Shown here one piece after another: positions 37,845 through 46,444 of a DNA stretch of 64,000 bases. Each line of letters starts with the position of its first letter. Position 1 is the stretch's first letter. Made by a program: the position numbers and the translations under genes. The stretch comes from Sphingomonas rhizophila (GTDB lineage: Bacteria; Pseudomonadota; Alphaproteobacteria; Sphingomonadales; Sphingomonadaceae). A model generated the notes under the pieces. It was not told where the DNA came from. It did not search any database and was given only the letters and a program-made list of their open reading frames with translations. The stretch covers positions 2,046,001-2,110,000 of the forward strand of contig NZ_CP060717.1 of assembly GCF_014396585.1 (NCBI RefSeq), given 5' to 3'.

Positions 37845-37914
37845 CCCGCGCCAATGGCTGATCGCGATGCTCGGCCTCGCGTCCGGAATGGCGACCGCGC
37901 TCCTGATTCACTAG
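37822..37914 (+). CDS. Possible 30-residue membrane microprotein
   Basis: An ORF of 30 residues begins at 37822 inside the end of thiL in another frame and ends TAG at 37912-37914. Residues 13-29 (LIAMLGLASGMATALLI) would form one membrane helix, after MNIIVALSPRQW. The upstream sequence gcgcttagggt offers a weak AGGG for a ribosome. It could be a real small protein translated with thiL, or chance. Confidence 0.35.
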   Translation: MNIIVALSPRQWLIAMLGLASGMATALLIH

Positions 37915-38028
37915 GCTTTTCCAAGGCGCTTGCCTCGCGCCGAAACCCCGTTACACCTTCGCCCCTGCTTCCAGCGGCGGCCAGTCTTGGCCATAGAAGC
38001 CGCAGAACCAAACGGGGGAAATGCTTCA

Positions 38029-40131
38029 ATGAACCTGGTCCTTATCGCCATCGCGTGCGGCGTCGTCGCGCTGCTCTATGGCATCCTTACCAGCCAGCAG
38101 GTGCTTCGCGCGTCGGCCGGCAACGCGCGCATGATGGAGGTCGCCTCGGCCATCCAGGAAGGCGCCTCGGCCTACCTGCGCCGTCAGTACACCACGATCA
38201 CGATTGTCGGCGTGATCGTCGCGGCAATCGTCTTCCTGTTCCTAGGCGCCCTGTCCGCCGGCGGATTCGTGCTCGGCGCGGTCCTGTCGGGCGCGACCGG
38301 CTTCGTCGGCATGAACATCTCGGTCCGCGCCAACGTGCGCACAGCGCAAGCCGCCAGTGAGGGGCTGCAACAGGGCCTGACCATGGCGTTCCGCGCCGGC
38401 GCCATCACCGGCATGCTGGTCGCCGGCCTGGCGCTGCTCGCGATCGCGGTGTTCTTCTGGTATTTGATCGGCCCGGCCGGACATGCCCCCAACGACCGCA
38501 TCGTCATCGACGCGCTGGTCGCGCTAGCGTTCGGCGCTTCGCTGATCTCCATCTTCGCCCGTCTTGGCGGCGGCATCTTCACCAAGGCCGCCGACGTCGG
38601 CGCCGACCTGGTCGGCAAGGTCGAGGCCGGGATCCCCGAAGACGACCCCCGCAACCCCGCCGTCATCGCCGACAACGTCGGTGACAATGTCGGCGACTGC
38701 GCGGGCATGGCCGCCGACCTGTTCGAAACCTATGTCGTCACCGTCGGTGCGACGATGGTCCTCACCGCGCTGCTGGTGAAAGGCGCCGGCGACGGCCTGC
38801 TCGCGCTGATGGCGCTTCCGCTGCTGATCGGCGGCGTATGCGTCCTGACCTCGATCCTGGGCACCTACTTCGTCCGCCTGGGCAAGGGAACCAGCATCAT
38901 GGGCGCGATGTACAAGGGCTTCGGCGTCACCGCGGTGGCCTCTGCGGTCCTGATCTTCTTCGCCACCCAATACGCCCTTGGCGATCTCAACGCGTCGATC
39001 ACCGCCGGCGGGGCGACCTTCACCGGCATGAGCCTGTACTGGTGCATGCTGATCGGTCTGGTCATCACCGGGCTGATCATCTGGATCACCGAATATTACA
39101 CCGGCACCAACTACCGCCCGGTCCGCTCCATCGCCAAGGCGTCGGAAACCGGTCATGGCACCAACGTCATCCAGGGCCTGGCGATCAGCCTGGAATCGAC
39201 CGCGATGCCGACGCTCGTCATCTGCGCCGGCATCATCGTCACCTACATGCTCGCCGGCCTGATGGGCATCGCCTTCGCGGCGACGTCGATGCTGGCGCTG
39301 GCCGGCATGGTCGTCGCGCTCGACGCCTACGGCCCGGTTACCGACAACGCCGGCGGCATCGCCGAAATGTCGGGGTTGGACGACAGCGTCCGTGAAAAGA
39401 CCGATGCGCTCGACGCGGTGGGCAACACCACCAAGGCGGTGACCAAGGGCTATGCGATCGGTTCGGCCGGCCTTGCCGCGCTCGTCCTGTTCGCCGCCTT
39501 CACCACCGACCTCGAGGAGTTCTTCCCGAACCTCGACGTCGATTTCAGCCTGAAGAGCCCGTATGTCATCGTCGGCCTGCTGCTCGGCGCCCTGCTGCCG
39601 TACCTGTTCGGTGCGCTCGGCATGACGGCCGTCGGCCGCGCGGCCGGCGACGTCGTCAAGGACGTCCGCGAACAGTTCGCGACCAACAAGGGGATCATGG
39701 ACGGTTCTTCGAAGCCGAACTACGCCCGCACGGTCGACCTGGTCACCCGCGCCGCGATCAAGGAAATGATCATCCCGTCGCTGCTGCCGGTGCTGGCGCC
39801 GATCCTGGTCTACTTCGTGATCAATGCGGTGGCCGGCCAGGCCGAAGCGTTCGCGGCGCTTGGCGCTCTGCTCCTCGGCGTCATCGTCGGCGGCCTGTTC
39901 GTCGCCATCTCGATGACTTCGGGCGGCGGCGCGTGGGACAATGCCAAGAAGTACATCGAAGACGGGAACCATGGCGGCAAGGGCAGCGAAGCCCACAAGG
40001 CCGCGGTGACCGGTGACACGGTCGGCGATCCGTACAAGGACACCGCCGGTCCGGCCGTCAACCCGATGATCAAGATCACGAACATCGTGGCCTTGCTGCT
40101 GTTGGCGGCGCTGGCGCACAGCGCGGTCTAA
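38029..40131 (+). CDS. hppA: Proton-pumping membrane pyrophosphatase (K+-independent type)
   Basis: A 700-residue polytopic protein with about 15-16 membrane helices. The pyrophosphate site is intact: [39 protein letters not shown], and near the C-terminus [21 protein letters not shown]. The segment [10 protein letters not shown] has Lys (near 469) where K+-dependent enzymes have Ala, which marks the K+-independent H+ pump. It couples pyrophosphate hydrolysis to proton export across the inner membrane. A strong terminator follows, so the gene is probably monocistronic at its 3' end. Confidence 0.96.
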   Translation: MNLVLIAIACGVVALLYGILTSQQVLRASAGNARMMEVASAIQEGASAYLRRQYTTITIVGVIVAAIVFLFLGALSAGGFVLGAVLSGATGFVGMNISVRANVRTAQAASEGLQQGLTMAFRAGAITGMLVAGLALLAIAVFFWYLIGPAGHAPNDRIVIDALVALAFGASLISIFARLGGGIFTKAADVGADLVGKVEAGIPEDDPRNPAVIADNVGDNVGDCAGMAADLFETYVVTVGATMVLTALLVKGAGDGLLALMALPLLIGGVCVLTSILGTYFVRLGKGTSIMGAMYKGFGVTAVASAVLIFFATQYALGDLNASITAGGATFTGMSLYWCMLIGLVITGLIIWITEYYTGTNYRPVRSIAKASETGHGTNVIQGLAISLESTAMPTLVICAGIIVTYMLAGLMGIAFAATSMLALAGMVVALDAYGPVTDNAGGIAEMSGLDDSVREKTDALDAVGNTTKAVTKGYAIGSAGLAALVLFAAFTTDLEEFFPNLDVDFSLKSPYVIVGLLLGALLPYLFGALGMTAVGRAAGDVVKDVREQFATNKGIMDGSSKPNYARTVDLVTRAAIKEMIIPSLLPVLAPILVYFVINAVAGQAEAFAALGALLLGVIVGGLFVAISMTSGGGAWDNAKKYIEDGNHGGKGSEAHKAAVTGDTVGDPYKDTAGPAVNPMIKITNIVALLLLAALAHSAV

Positions 40132-40154
40132 CGATCGATACAATCGTCCTGTGA

Positions 40155-40190
40155 GGGGGCGAGGCCGCGTGCCTCGCCCCCTTTTCTTTT
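40155..40190 (+). terminator. Rho-independent terminator after hppA
   Basis: An 11-bp perfect stem (40155-40165 with 40171-40181) closes a 5-base loop and is followed by ttttctttt. It begins 24 bases after the hppA stop. Confidence 0.93.
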
Positions 40191-40248
40191 GTGGAAGCAA
40201 TGCTAAGCTGCTGATTGCTCGGGAGTATTCGAGGGTATTGGGGGATAC

Positions 40249-42189
40249 ATGAAATTTCGCTTCTTGACGCGCGCCGTCGCTGCTTCGCTGGCCTGCGCGT
40301 CCTTCGGCCTTGGCGACAATGGCATCGCCGCGACGCCCGCTGCCGCACCGCTGACGGCGGAGGCGTTTGCGCAGCTGGCGGCCTTGAGCTCGCCGAAACT
40401 GTCCCCAGACGGCACCAAGCTGGCCGCCAAAGTCGCGCGTAACGGCGAATATTACCTGATGATCGTCCCGTTGACGGGCGGGACCCCGGCACTGGTGCCG
40501 ACCAGCGGAAACGACCTTGTCAGCTGGAATTGGGTCAACAACGACTGGCTGCTGGTCAAGGTCGGCGCGGAAGTGCCGTTCGGGATCGGACAGGAAGCCT
40601 ATGCGCGGCGCGCGCTCGGCGTCAGCGCCGACGGGCAGAAAATCCTGCCGCTGCTCAAGAACATGAAGGACATCGGCCAGGAAGGCGCCGACATTGTCTG
40701 GATCGCGCGCGACGGCACGCCGCGCGTACGGCTGGGCGTCCAGCGGTCGATCTACATCAGCGAGCCCAAATTCTACCCGGAGGTTTACGAAGTCGACGTG
40801 TCGACCGGGCGGAGCAAGCTGGTCCTGGGCAGCCGCGAAGGCATCTTCACATGGTATGGCGACGCGGACGGCAACGTCCGCATGGGTACCGGGCGCATGG
40901 GCATCCGGACCGGCGGCCCCCGCGCCATCTATCGCGAACGGGATTCGGAACAGTTCCGTGACCTTGCGGTCACCGACGGAAAGGACAGCGCGCCGACCCC
41001 CGTCCTGTTCCTGCCCGACGGCAAGACCCTGACCATCGAACAGGATGAGAAGGGCTTCGATTCGGTCTTCGAATATGATCCGCGAGCCCAGAAGCTTGGA
41101 CGAAAACTCTATTCGTCCGCCGGCTACGACGTCGGCGGAATCATCCCGACGCCAGATGGGCGCGGGGTTGCCGGATATTATGTCGGCGACAGCGAGGACG
41201 GCGTGAAGTGGGTCGATCCGACGATGCTGGCGCTCACCAAAGAAGTGAATTCGATGGTCAAGGGGGCGACCGGGACAATCCTTTCGACGAGCAAGGACCT
41301 GTCAAAGGCGGTCGTCGACTTTTCGGCGGCCGACACACCTGGCGCGGTCTTCCTGTACGACCGGACCGACAAGTCGATGCGGCGCCTCGGCCTCGGCAAC
41401 AGTGCGATCGGGATGGCCAAGCTCAATCCCGTGCGGACCATCCGTTATGCGGCGCGCGACGGCCTGTCGATCGAGGCGGTGCTGACCCTGCCCAAGGGCA
41501 AGTCGACCAACCTGCCGCTGATCGTCCTTCCGCACGGCGGCCCCTATTCCCACGACACGGTATCGTGGGACTGGATCACGCAGTTCCTCGCGCAGAAGGG
41601 CTATGCGGTGGTCCAGCCGAATTATCGCGGCTCATCGGGCTATGGCGAAGCCTTCACCGACAAGGGCAAGGGCGAGTGGGGCCTGAAGATGCAGGACGAC
41701 TTGAACGATGCCATCACCCATCTTGCCAAGACGGGCGTGGCGGATCCCAAGCGGGTGTGCATGGTCGGCGGCTCCTACGGCGGTTACGCCGCGATGCGCG
41801 CCGCCGAGCGCGACGGAAATCTCTATCGCTGCGCCGTCAGCTATGCCGGTGTCAGCAACCTGACGTCGATGGCGCGCCGCGCCGACCGCTCGTTGTGGGG
41901 TCCGCGCACGGCGGCCTGGTTGAAGGAACAGGCGCCGGACCTGGCGGCCGTGTCGCCGATCAACCGGCCCGAGAAATTCTCGATCCCCATCCTCATCATG
42001 CACGGCGCGAAGGATCAGCGGGTGCCCGTCGACCAAAGCCGGTCGATGGCCTCCAAGCTGAAGGCGTCGGGACGAAGCGTGATCTATATCGAGCAGCCGC
42101 TCGCCGACCATTTCTTCTCCCGCTCGGAGGATCGCCTCCAATTCCTGAAGGCGATGGAGAGCTTTCTGGCGCAGCATAATCCGGCCTGA
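40249..42189 (+). CDS. Secreted S9-family prolyl oligopeptidase-like peptidase
   Basis: A 646-residue protein with a signal peptide in its first 28 residues. A beta-propeller region (about 45-370) starts with the pattern LAALSSPKLSPDGTKLAAKV. The alpha/beta hydrolase domain follows from about 390, with HGGPYSHD, the nucleophile in GGSYGGYAAM (Ser near 509), acid Asp in HGAKDQRVPVDQS (near 589) and His in ADHFF (near 621). This is the acylaminoacyl-peptidase/dipeptidyl-peptidase layout. It is probably periplasmic and acts on short peptides. Confidence 0.9.
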   Translation: MKFRFLTRAVAASLACASFGLGDNGIAATPAAAPLTAEAFAQLAALSSPKLSPDGTKLAAKVARNGEYYLMIVPLTGGTPALVPTSGNDLVSWNWVNNDWLLVKVGAEVPFGIGQEAYARRALGVSADGQKILPLLKNMKDIGQEGADIVWIARDGTPRVRLGVQRSIYISEPKFYPEVYEVDVSTGRSKLVLGSREGIFTWYGDADGNVRMGTGRMGIRTGGPRAIYRERDSEQFRDLAVTDGKDSAPTPVLFLPDGKTLTIEQDEKGFDSVFEYDPRAQKLGRKLYSSAGYDVGGIIPTPDGRGVAGYYVGDSEDGVKWVDPTMLALTKEVNSMVKGATGTILSTSKDLSKAVVDFSAADTPGAVFLYDRTDKSMRRLGLGNSAIGMAKLNPVRTIRYAARDGLSIEAVLTLPKGKSTNLPLIVLPHGGPYSHDTVSWDWITQFLAQKGYAVVQPNYRGSSGYGEAFTDKGKGEWGLKMQDDLNDAITHLAKTGVADPKRVCMVGGSYGGYAAMRAAERDGNLYRCAVSYAGVSNLTSMARRADRSLWGPRTAAWLKEQAPDLAAVSPINRPEKFSIPILIMHGAKDQRVPVDQSRSMASKLKASGRSVIYIEQPLADHFFSRSEDRLQFLKAMESFLAQHNPA

Positions 42190-42199
42190 CCGCACGGCG

Positions 42200-42230
42200 G
42201 GGGCGGCCGCGTGGCCGCCCCTCCTTCCCT
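42200..42230 (+). terminator. Hairpin terminator after the S9 peptidase gene
   Basis: A GC-rich 9-bp stem (42200-42208 with 42213-42221) with loop gcgt starts 11 bases after the stop and is followed by tccttccct, a weak T-rich tract. It separates the peptidase from infA. Confidence 0.65.
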
Positions 42231-42286
42231 TTCCGGCGTTGCGCCGCTAAAGGAGCGCGGCTTTGCTTCAGCGGAACAGGATTTGA

Positions 42287-42553
42287 ATGGCCAAGGAAGA
42301 ACTTCTCGAGATGCGCGGACGGGTGGTCGAACTGCTGCCCAATGCCATGTTCCGCGTCGAACTGGAGAATGGCCACGAAGTGCTGGGCCACACTGCCGGC
42401 AAGATGCGGAAGAACCGCATCCGCGTCCTGACCGGCGACGAAGTGCTGGTCGAATTGACGCCCTACGACCTGACCAAGGGGCGCATCACCTATCGCTTCA
42501 TGCCCGGACGCGGGGTCCCCCGGGCGCGGCTTGACCGTGCCCGGCAACAGTGA
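42287..42553 (+). CDS. infA: Translation initiation factor IF-1
   Basis: The first 71 residues ([30 protein letters not shown]..., [33 protein letters not shown]) are a complete IF-1 OB fold. The chain then continues for 17 residues ([17 protein letters not shown]), making 88 instead of the usual 72. One additional G in the run 42512-42515 would give MPGRGGPPGAA and a stop at 42532-42534. Since base losses in such runs are frequent in this window, the long tail may be an artefact. It heads the infA-maf-RNase-yacG block. Confidence 0.93.
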   Translation: MAKEELLEMRGRVVELLPNAMFRVELENGHEVLGHTAGKMRKNRIRVLTGDEVLVELTPYDLTKGRITYRFMPGRGVPRARLDRARQQ

Positions 42554-42574
42554 CCGCGCCCCCGGCTTGAGCGC

Positions 42575-43165
42575 TTGGCCGCGACTGATACCGTGCGGCT
42601 GATCCTCGCCTCCGCAAGCCCGCGTCGTCTCGACCTGCTGGAACGCATCGGTGTCATTCCCGACGCCGTCGACCCCGCCGACCTGAACGAGGACGTCCTT
42701 CCCGGCGAGCTGCCGAGGGTCCACGCCGTGCGCCTAGCTGAGGAAAAAGCGGCGCTGGTCGCTGCACGACACCCCGACGAGCTGGTCCTTGCAGCCGACA
42801 CGGTCGTCGCCGTCGGCCGGCGGATCCTTCCCAAGGTTGAGGACGAAGCGACGCTTCGCACCTGCATGAAGCTGCTCTCCGGTCGCCGCCATCGCGTCTT
42901 GACCGGTGTCGCGCTGGCCGCGGATGGGGCGCCCGTCCGAACGCGCCTGGTAGAGACGATGATTGCGATGAAGCGGCTGAGCGCGGAGGAGATCGACTTC
43001 TACGCCGGTCATGGCGAATGGCGCGGCAAGGCGGGCGGCTACGCGCTGCAGGGCTATGGCGAAGTTTTCGTCCGCCACATTGCCGGCAGCTATTCCAACG
43101 TCGTCGGCCTGCCGCTCGCGGAAACCCGCCTGATGTTGAAGGCGGCCGGCTACGACATTGCCTGA
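42575..43165 (+). CDS. maf: Maf family nucleotide pyrophosphatase
   Basis: About 196 residues. The Maf motifs are LILASASPRRLDLLERIGV, ADTVVAVGRRILPKVEDE (the catalytic region) and EWRGKAGGYALQGYGEVFVRHIAGSYSNVVGLPL. Maf enzymes hydrolyse non-canonical or modified nucleoside triphosphates; the bacterial forms prefer dTTP/UTP or m7GTP. I give the TTG at 42575 as start; the GTG at 42593 (VRLILASASPRR) is equally possible. The RNase gene starts within its last codons. Confidence 0.92.
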   Translation: MAATDTVRLILASASPRRLDLLERIGVIPDAVDPADLNEDVLPGELPRVHAVRLAEEKAALVAARHPDELVLAADTVVAVGRRILPKVEDEATLRTCMKLLSGRRHRVLTGVALAADGAPVRTRLVETMIAMKRLSAEEIDFYAGHGEWRGKAGGYALQGYGEVFVRHIAGSYSNVVGLPLAETRLMLKAAGYDIA

Positions 43166-44083
43166 CTGGCGGCGGGAACATGGCATCGGCGAGGATCGCC
43201 TGGTGCGCGTCGTCGACGGGGAGATCGTCGAAGCCCGGATCGAAATAGAAGGCGCCCCGCGCGCCGGCGCGGTTGTTCCGGCAAGACTGAAGCAGGTCCG
43301 CCCTCAGGCCCTCGCCGAGACTGATGACTGGACGTTCCTACTGCCGGCGGGCGCGGCCGGAAAAAGCGAGGGCGCCGCAATCTTCATCGAGGTTACGCGC
43401 GAACCGATCCCCGGCGCCGAACCGTGGAAGCGGCCGCTTGGCCGAATCGTCGACGGCCCCGCCGCGGCGCCCTTGGAGGACGCTGGCACGATAGCGTTCC
43501 CCTCCCCGACGACCCGCTTGAGTCGGCCGGCTGGTCCGACCTGATCGAGGAAGCGAGAAGTGGGGTGGTCGAATTCGTCGGCGGGCAATTGCGGGTATCG
43601 GTGACACCGGCGATGACACTGATCGACGTCGATGGGACCCTGCCGCCCGACCGGCTGGCCCGGGCAGCCGCGACGGCCGCGGCGCGCACAATCCGTCGGC
43701 ACGCGATCGGCGGTTCGATCGGCATCGATTTCCCGACGGTGGAGGGCAGGGCGCTGCGCACCGCGATCGGAGAATCGATCGATGCCGGCTTGGCAAAGCC
43801 GTTCGAGCGCACCGCGATCAACGGGTTCGGCTTCATGCAGATCGTCAGGCCGCGGCGGCACGCAAGCCTGTTCGAGCTGGCAGCCGATCGCGGCGCCTTC
43901 GAAGCCCGCGCCCTGGTCCGCCGCGCCGCGCGCTGCGTCGGCGATGTGACGATCACGGCGCATCCGGCGGTGATTGCGGCCATCAAGCCCGGATGGCGCG
44001 ACGCCCTGTCCGCGCAGGTCGGCGGCGCGGTCGACTTGCGGGCAGACCCGGCGCTTCCCATGTCCGCCGGCCATGCCCAGTAG
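43158..44083 (+). CDS. Rne/Rng family ribonuclease-like protein, broken by one 1-base deletion
   Basis: The first part (REHGIGEDRLVRVVDGEIVEARIEIEG...) and the second (WSDLIEEARSGVVEFVGGQLRVSVTPAMTLIDVDGTLPP...IGIDFPTVEGRALRTAIGESIDAG...INGFGFMQIVRPRRHASLFEL) belong to one protein. They are split by a lost C at 43499-43502 or 43504-43507. The motif 'IGIDFPTVE' and 'NGFGFMQIVRPR' recall the RNase E/G catalytic core (usually 'GGIIVIDFIDM' and 'LGLVEMTRKR'). At about 309 residues it is much shorter than RNase E or G. This small form next to maf and yacG is typical of alphaproteobacteria. The TTG start is tentative. Confidence 0.8.
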
Positions 44084-44252
44084 AACGAAACCCTGTCCCC
44101 TGTGCGGCAAGCCGCCGGCCACGGAACATGCGCCGTTCTGCGGTCGCGGCTGCAAGGACCGGGACCTGCTGAAATGGCTCGACGAAGGCTATCGCGTTCC
44201 CGGGCCGGCGATCGAGTCAGACGGGCTGGACAGCGGAGAGACCGACCGCTAG
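44073..44252 (+). CDS. yacG: DNA gyrase inhibitor YacG
   Basis: A 59-residue zinc-binding protein. CPLCGKP and FCGRGCKDRDLLKWLDEGYRVPG carry the four zinc Cys and the conserved 'DL..WL...Y' segment of YacG. It inhibits gyrase by binding GyrB in E. coli. It overlaps the end of the RNase-like gene by 11 bases. Annotation from the ATG at 44073 gives the usual length. Confidence 0.92.
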   Translation: MPSRTKPCPLCGKPPATEHAPFCGRGCKDRDLLKWLDEGYRVPGPAIESDGLDSGETDR

Positions 44253-44293
44253 AGCGCGCTTCGCTTCCGCCGGGCGTCCGTCCCGCGCTGTGG

Positions 44294-44369
44294 GCCTAGG
44301 TAGCTCAGTTGGTAGAGCATGCGACTGAAAATCGCAGTGTCGGCGGTTCGATCCCGTCCCTAGGCACCA
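44294..44369 (+). tRNA. tRNA-Phe (GAA)
   Basis: The cloverleaf is complete: acceptor GCCTAGG with CCTAGGC, D arm GCTC/GAGC, anticodon stem TGCGA/TCGCA with loop CTGAAAA (anticodon GAA), and T arm GGCGG/CCGTC with TTCGATC loop. CCA is encoded at 44367-44369. Confidence 0.97.
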
Positions 44370-44429
44370 TTCTTCGGTCATCGACACCGCGCCCGCTCAA
44401 TCTTTAGGCCAACCGTCAATTTCGGCGGG

Positions 44430-44458
44430 TTGACCCTTTTGTTGCAGCGCGGCATGTT
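44430..44458 (+). promoter_or_regulatory. Candidate sigma70 promoter of the thr operon
   Basis: TTGACC at 44430-44435 and CATGTT at 44453-44458 are separated by 17 bases, a good match to the housekeeping consensus. Transcription would start near 44465-44468, which is at or just before the ATG of the leader ORF at 44468. The leader message would then be leaderless, as is known for the alphaproteobacterial trpL leader. Confidence 0.6.
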
Positions 44459-44467
44459 TGGTGTCCC

Positions 44468-44586
44468 ATGTGCAACGATGAGAACCTGCAATCCGCGTTC
44501 CTGACCGCCCGTCTCGGCGGCGGCTCGACCATGGGCATGTTCATGACCATGATGACAACCACGGCATCCCCGGGGACGGTGGCTGA
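44468..44586 (+). CDS. Candidate Thr-rich leader peptide of the thr operon
   Basis: From the ATG at 44468 the frame reads MCNDENLQSAFLTARLGGG, then STMGMFMTMMTTTASPG, with a Thr/Met cluster (MTMMTTT) near residues 26-32. As written, the frame has no stop before the terminator and runs on into thrA. With one extra C or G in ccccgggg (44568-44575) it continues DGG and stops at 44584-44586, about 28 bases before the terminator stem, as an attenuator leader should. Clustered Thr codons before a thrABC operon are the known regulatory arrangement in enterobacteria. The internal ATG at 44531 is an alternative start. Confidence 0.6.
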
Positions 44587-44613
44587 TAACGGTCTGACAA
44601 ACCAGGTTTCACC

Positions 44614-44647
44614 AACCCGCTCTCCGGCCAGGCGAGCGGGTTTTTTT
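44614..44647 (+). terminator. Attenuator terminator upstream of thrA
   Basis: A perfect 9-bp stem (44614-44622 with 44634-44642), an 11-base loop and seven T (44641-44647) lie 41 bases before the thrA ATG and after the Thr-rich leader. A strong terminator at this place, inside a promoter-to-gene interval, indicates transcription attenuation. I could not define the competing antiterminator stem with confidence. Confidence 0.85.
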
Positions 44648-44688
44648 GTGCCCGACGATTTCACACCTCAACCAAAGACAGGCGCGCG

Positions 44689-46444
44689 ATGAACCATTCC
44701 TCCCCAAGTCCCGATGCGAAATCCGCCACGCCGCCGCTCTGCGTCCTGAAGTTTGGAAGCTCCGTGCTCGAGGACGACAGCGGTTATCCGGCGGTGGCCC
44801 TCGAGATCTATCGCCACGTTCGCGGGGGGAGAAGGTTGTCGCCGTGGTCTCGGCGCTGGCCGGACAGACGGACGCCCTGCTGGCGCAGGCCAGCCGGGTC
44901 GGCGGGAACAGTGCGCCCGCGGCACTTATTGCCCGCGTCGCCCGGGTTGGCGAGCTCCGTTCCGCCGCCTTGCTCGCCCTTGCGCTCCACCGCATCGGGC
45001 TTCGCGCCTGCAGCCTCGATCCTCACGAAATGGGTCTGGTGGCTGAGGGAGACCCGCTCGATTCCGATCTGGTCGACGTCAACGCTCCGGAAATCTGGAA
45101 ACATCTTGCCGCGCATGATGTGGTTGTCGTTCCGGGGTTCATCGCCACCCATGCCGATCATGGTGTCGTGACGCTCGGCCGCGGCGGTACCGATCTGAGC
45201 GCCGTGTTCTTCGCCGCCAGCCTTCAGGCGCACCGCGTTCGGCTGATCAAGGATGTCGACGGCGTCTATGCCGAGGACCCGGCGAGCAATCCCAAGGCCC
45301 CGCGCTACGCCGAACTGTCATACGCCGGCGCAGAAAAGGCGAGTAGCGGGTTGATCCAGGTCAAGGCGATCCACGCTGCCGAGGCCGACAATGTGGAGAT
45401 CGAGGTAGCAAGCCTCGGCTCGTCCGGAGCGACCCGGATCGCACGGACGGAACCGCGCTTCGCGCCGTCCGCCGTGTCCCGGCCGCTTCGCGTCTCGCTG
45501 CTCGGCCATGGTTGCGTCGGGGCAGGCGTCCTGGAATATCTGCTTGCGAATCCGGGCCGGTTCGAGGTCGGACCGGTGCTGGTTCGCGATCCTGCCGCTC
45601 ACTGCGCCAATGCGATGTTTTCCAGCGACGTCGACGAGGTGCTGGCCTTCGATGCCGACATCCTGGTCGAAACGATTGGTGGCGCCGACGCCCCGGTCGA
45701 GGCGATGCGCGCGGCGCTTCTCGGCGGAGCGGAGGTCGTGACCGCCAACAAGGCGGCGCTGGCCCGGCACTGGGATTCGCTCCGCGCCTCGGCGCGTCGC
45801 GGTGGCGGCGGCTTGCGGTTCTCCGCCGCGGTCGGAGGAAGCGTCCCGGTGATCGAGGCGCTCCGCCGGATCGGCGGGATCGGCGCGATCGAAGGTGTCA
45901 CGAACGGCACCTGCAACTTCGTCCTGTGCCGCATGGCGGAGGGTTGGACCTTCGCGGACGCGCTCGCGGAGGCGCAAGCCCAGGGTTTCGCCGAGGCCGA
46001 CCCTTCCGCCGATCTCGACGGACACGATGCGGCCGACAAGCTGTCGATTCTGATGCGCGAAGCCTTCGGAACGGCGGTGCCGCCGTCGGCGATCGCGAAG
46101 CAGTCGCTGCGCGACCTCGCGCTTGACGCCGCGACCGAGGCTTCGGCCGCCGGCCGGGTTCTTCGCCAGGTGGCGCGATGTGACCGCCGCCCGATGGCAG
46201 CGTCGTGGCCGATGTTCGCGTGGTCGCGCTGCCGCTCGACCATCCGCTGGCCGCGGTTCGCGATGAAGAAAACCGGTTCCTTGTGACCGACGAAGCAGGC
46301 AGGGTGCACGACCTGTACGGCAAGGGAGCGGGCCGGTGGCCAACCGCAGCGGCGGTGTTCGCGGATGTGATGGACGCGCAGCGGGCGCTGCTGGCGCGGA
46401 GCCCGCGGGCGCCGCAGGAGCAGCGAATGCGGCTGATCGCATGA
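44689..46444 (+). CDS. thrA: Compact bifunctional aspartokinase/homoserine dehydrogenase, broken by two 1-base deletions
   Basis: The kinase part (about 1-260) has LCVLKFGSSVLEDDSG, KVVAVVSALAGQTDAL, TLGRGGTDLSAVFFAASLQA and LIKDVDGVYAEDPASNP. The dehydrogenase part (about 270-585) has the NAD(P) loop SLLGHGCVGAGVLEYL, VVTANKAALA, GVTNGTCNFVL and DPSADLDGHDAADKL with the catalytic Asp and Lys. The total of about 585 residues is far below the roughly 820 of E. coli ThrA: the ACT regulatory domains between the two enzymes are absent. Frame breaks lie in the G run 44824-44829 and the C run 46190-46192. thrB begins in the overlapping ATGA. Confidence 0.88.

Noticed and set aside
38524..40200. 558-codon minus-strand ORF opposite hppA
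   Set aside because: Arg/Asp/His-rich composition typical of an antisense frame; hppA on the plus strand has all its motifs.
44468..44692. A 74-residue protein overlapping the thrA start
   Set aside because: It reads through a strong terminator and ends in thrA; it is better explained as a leader peptide with one missing base.
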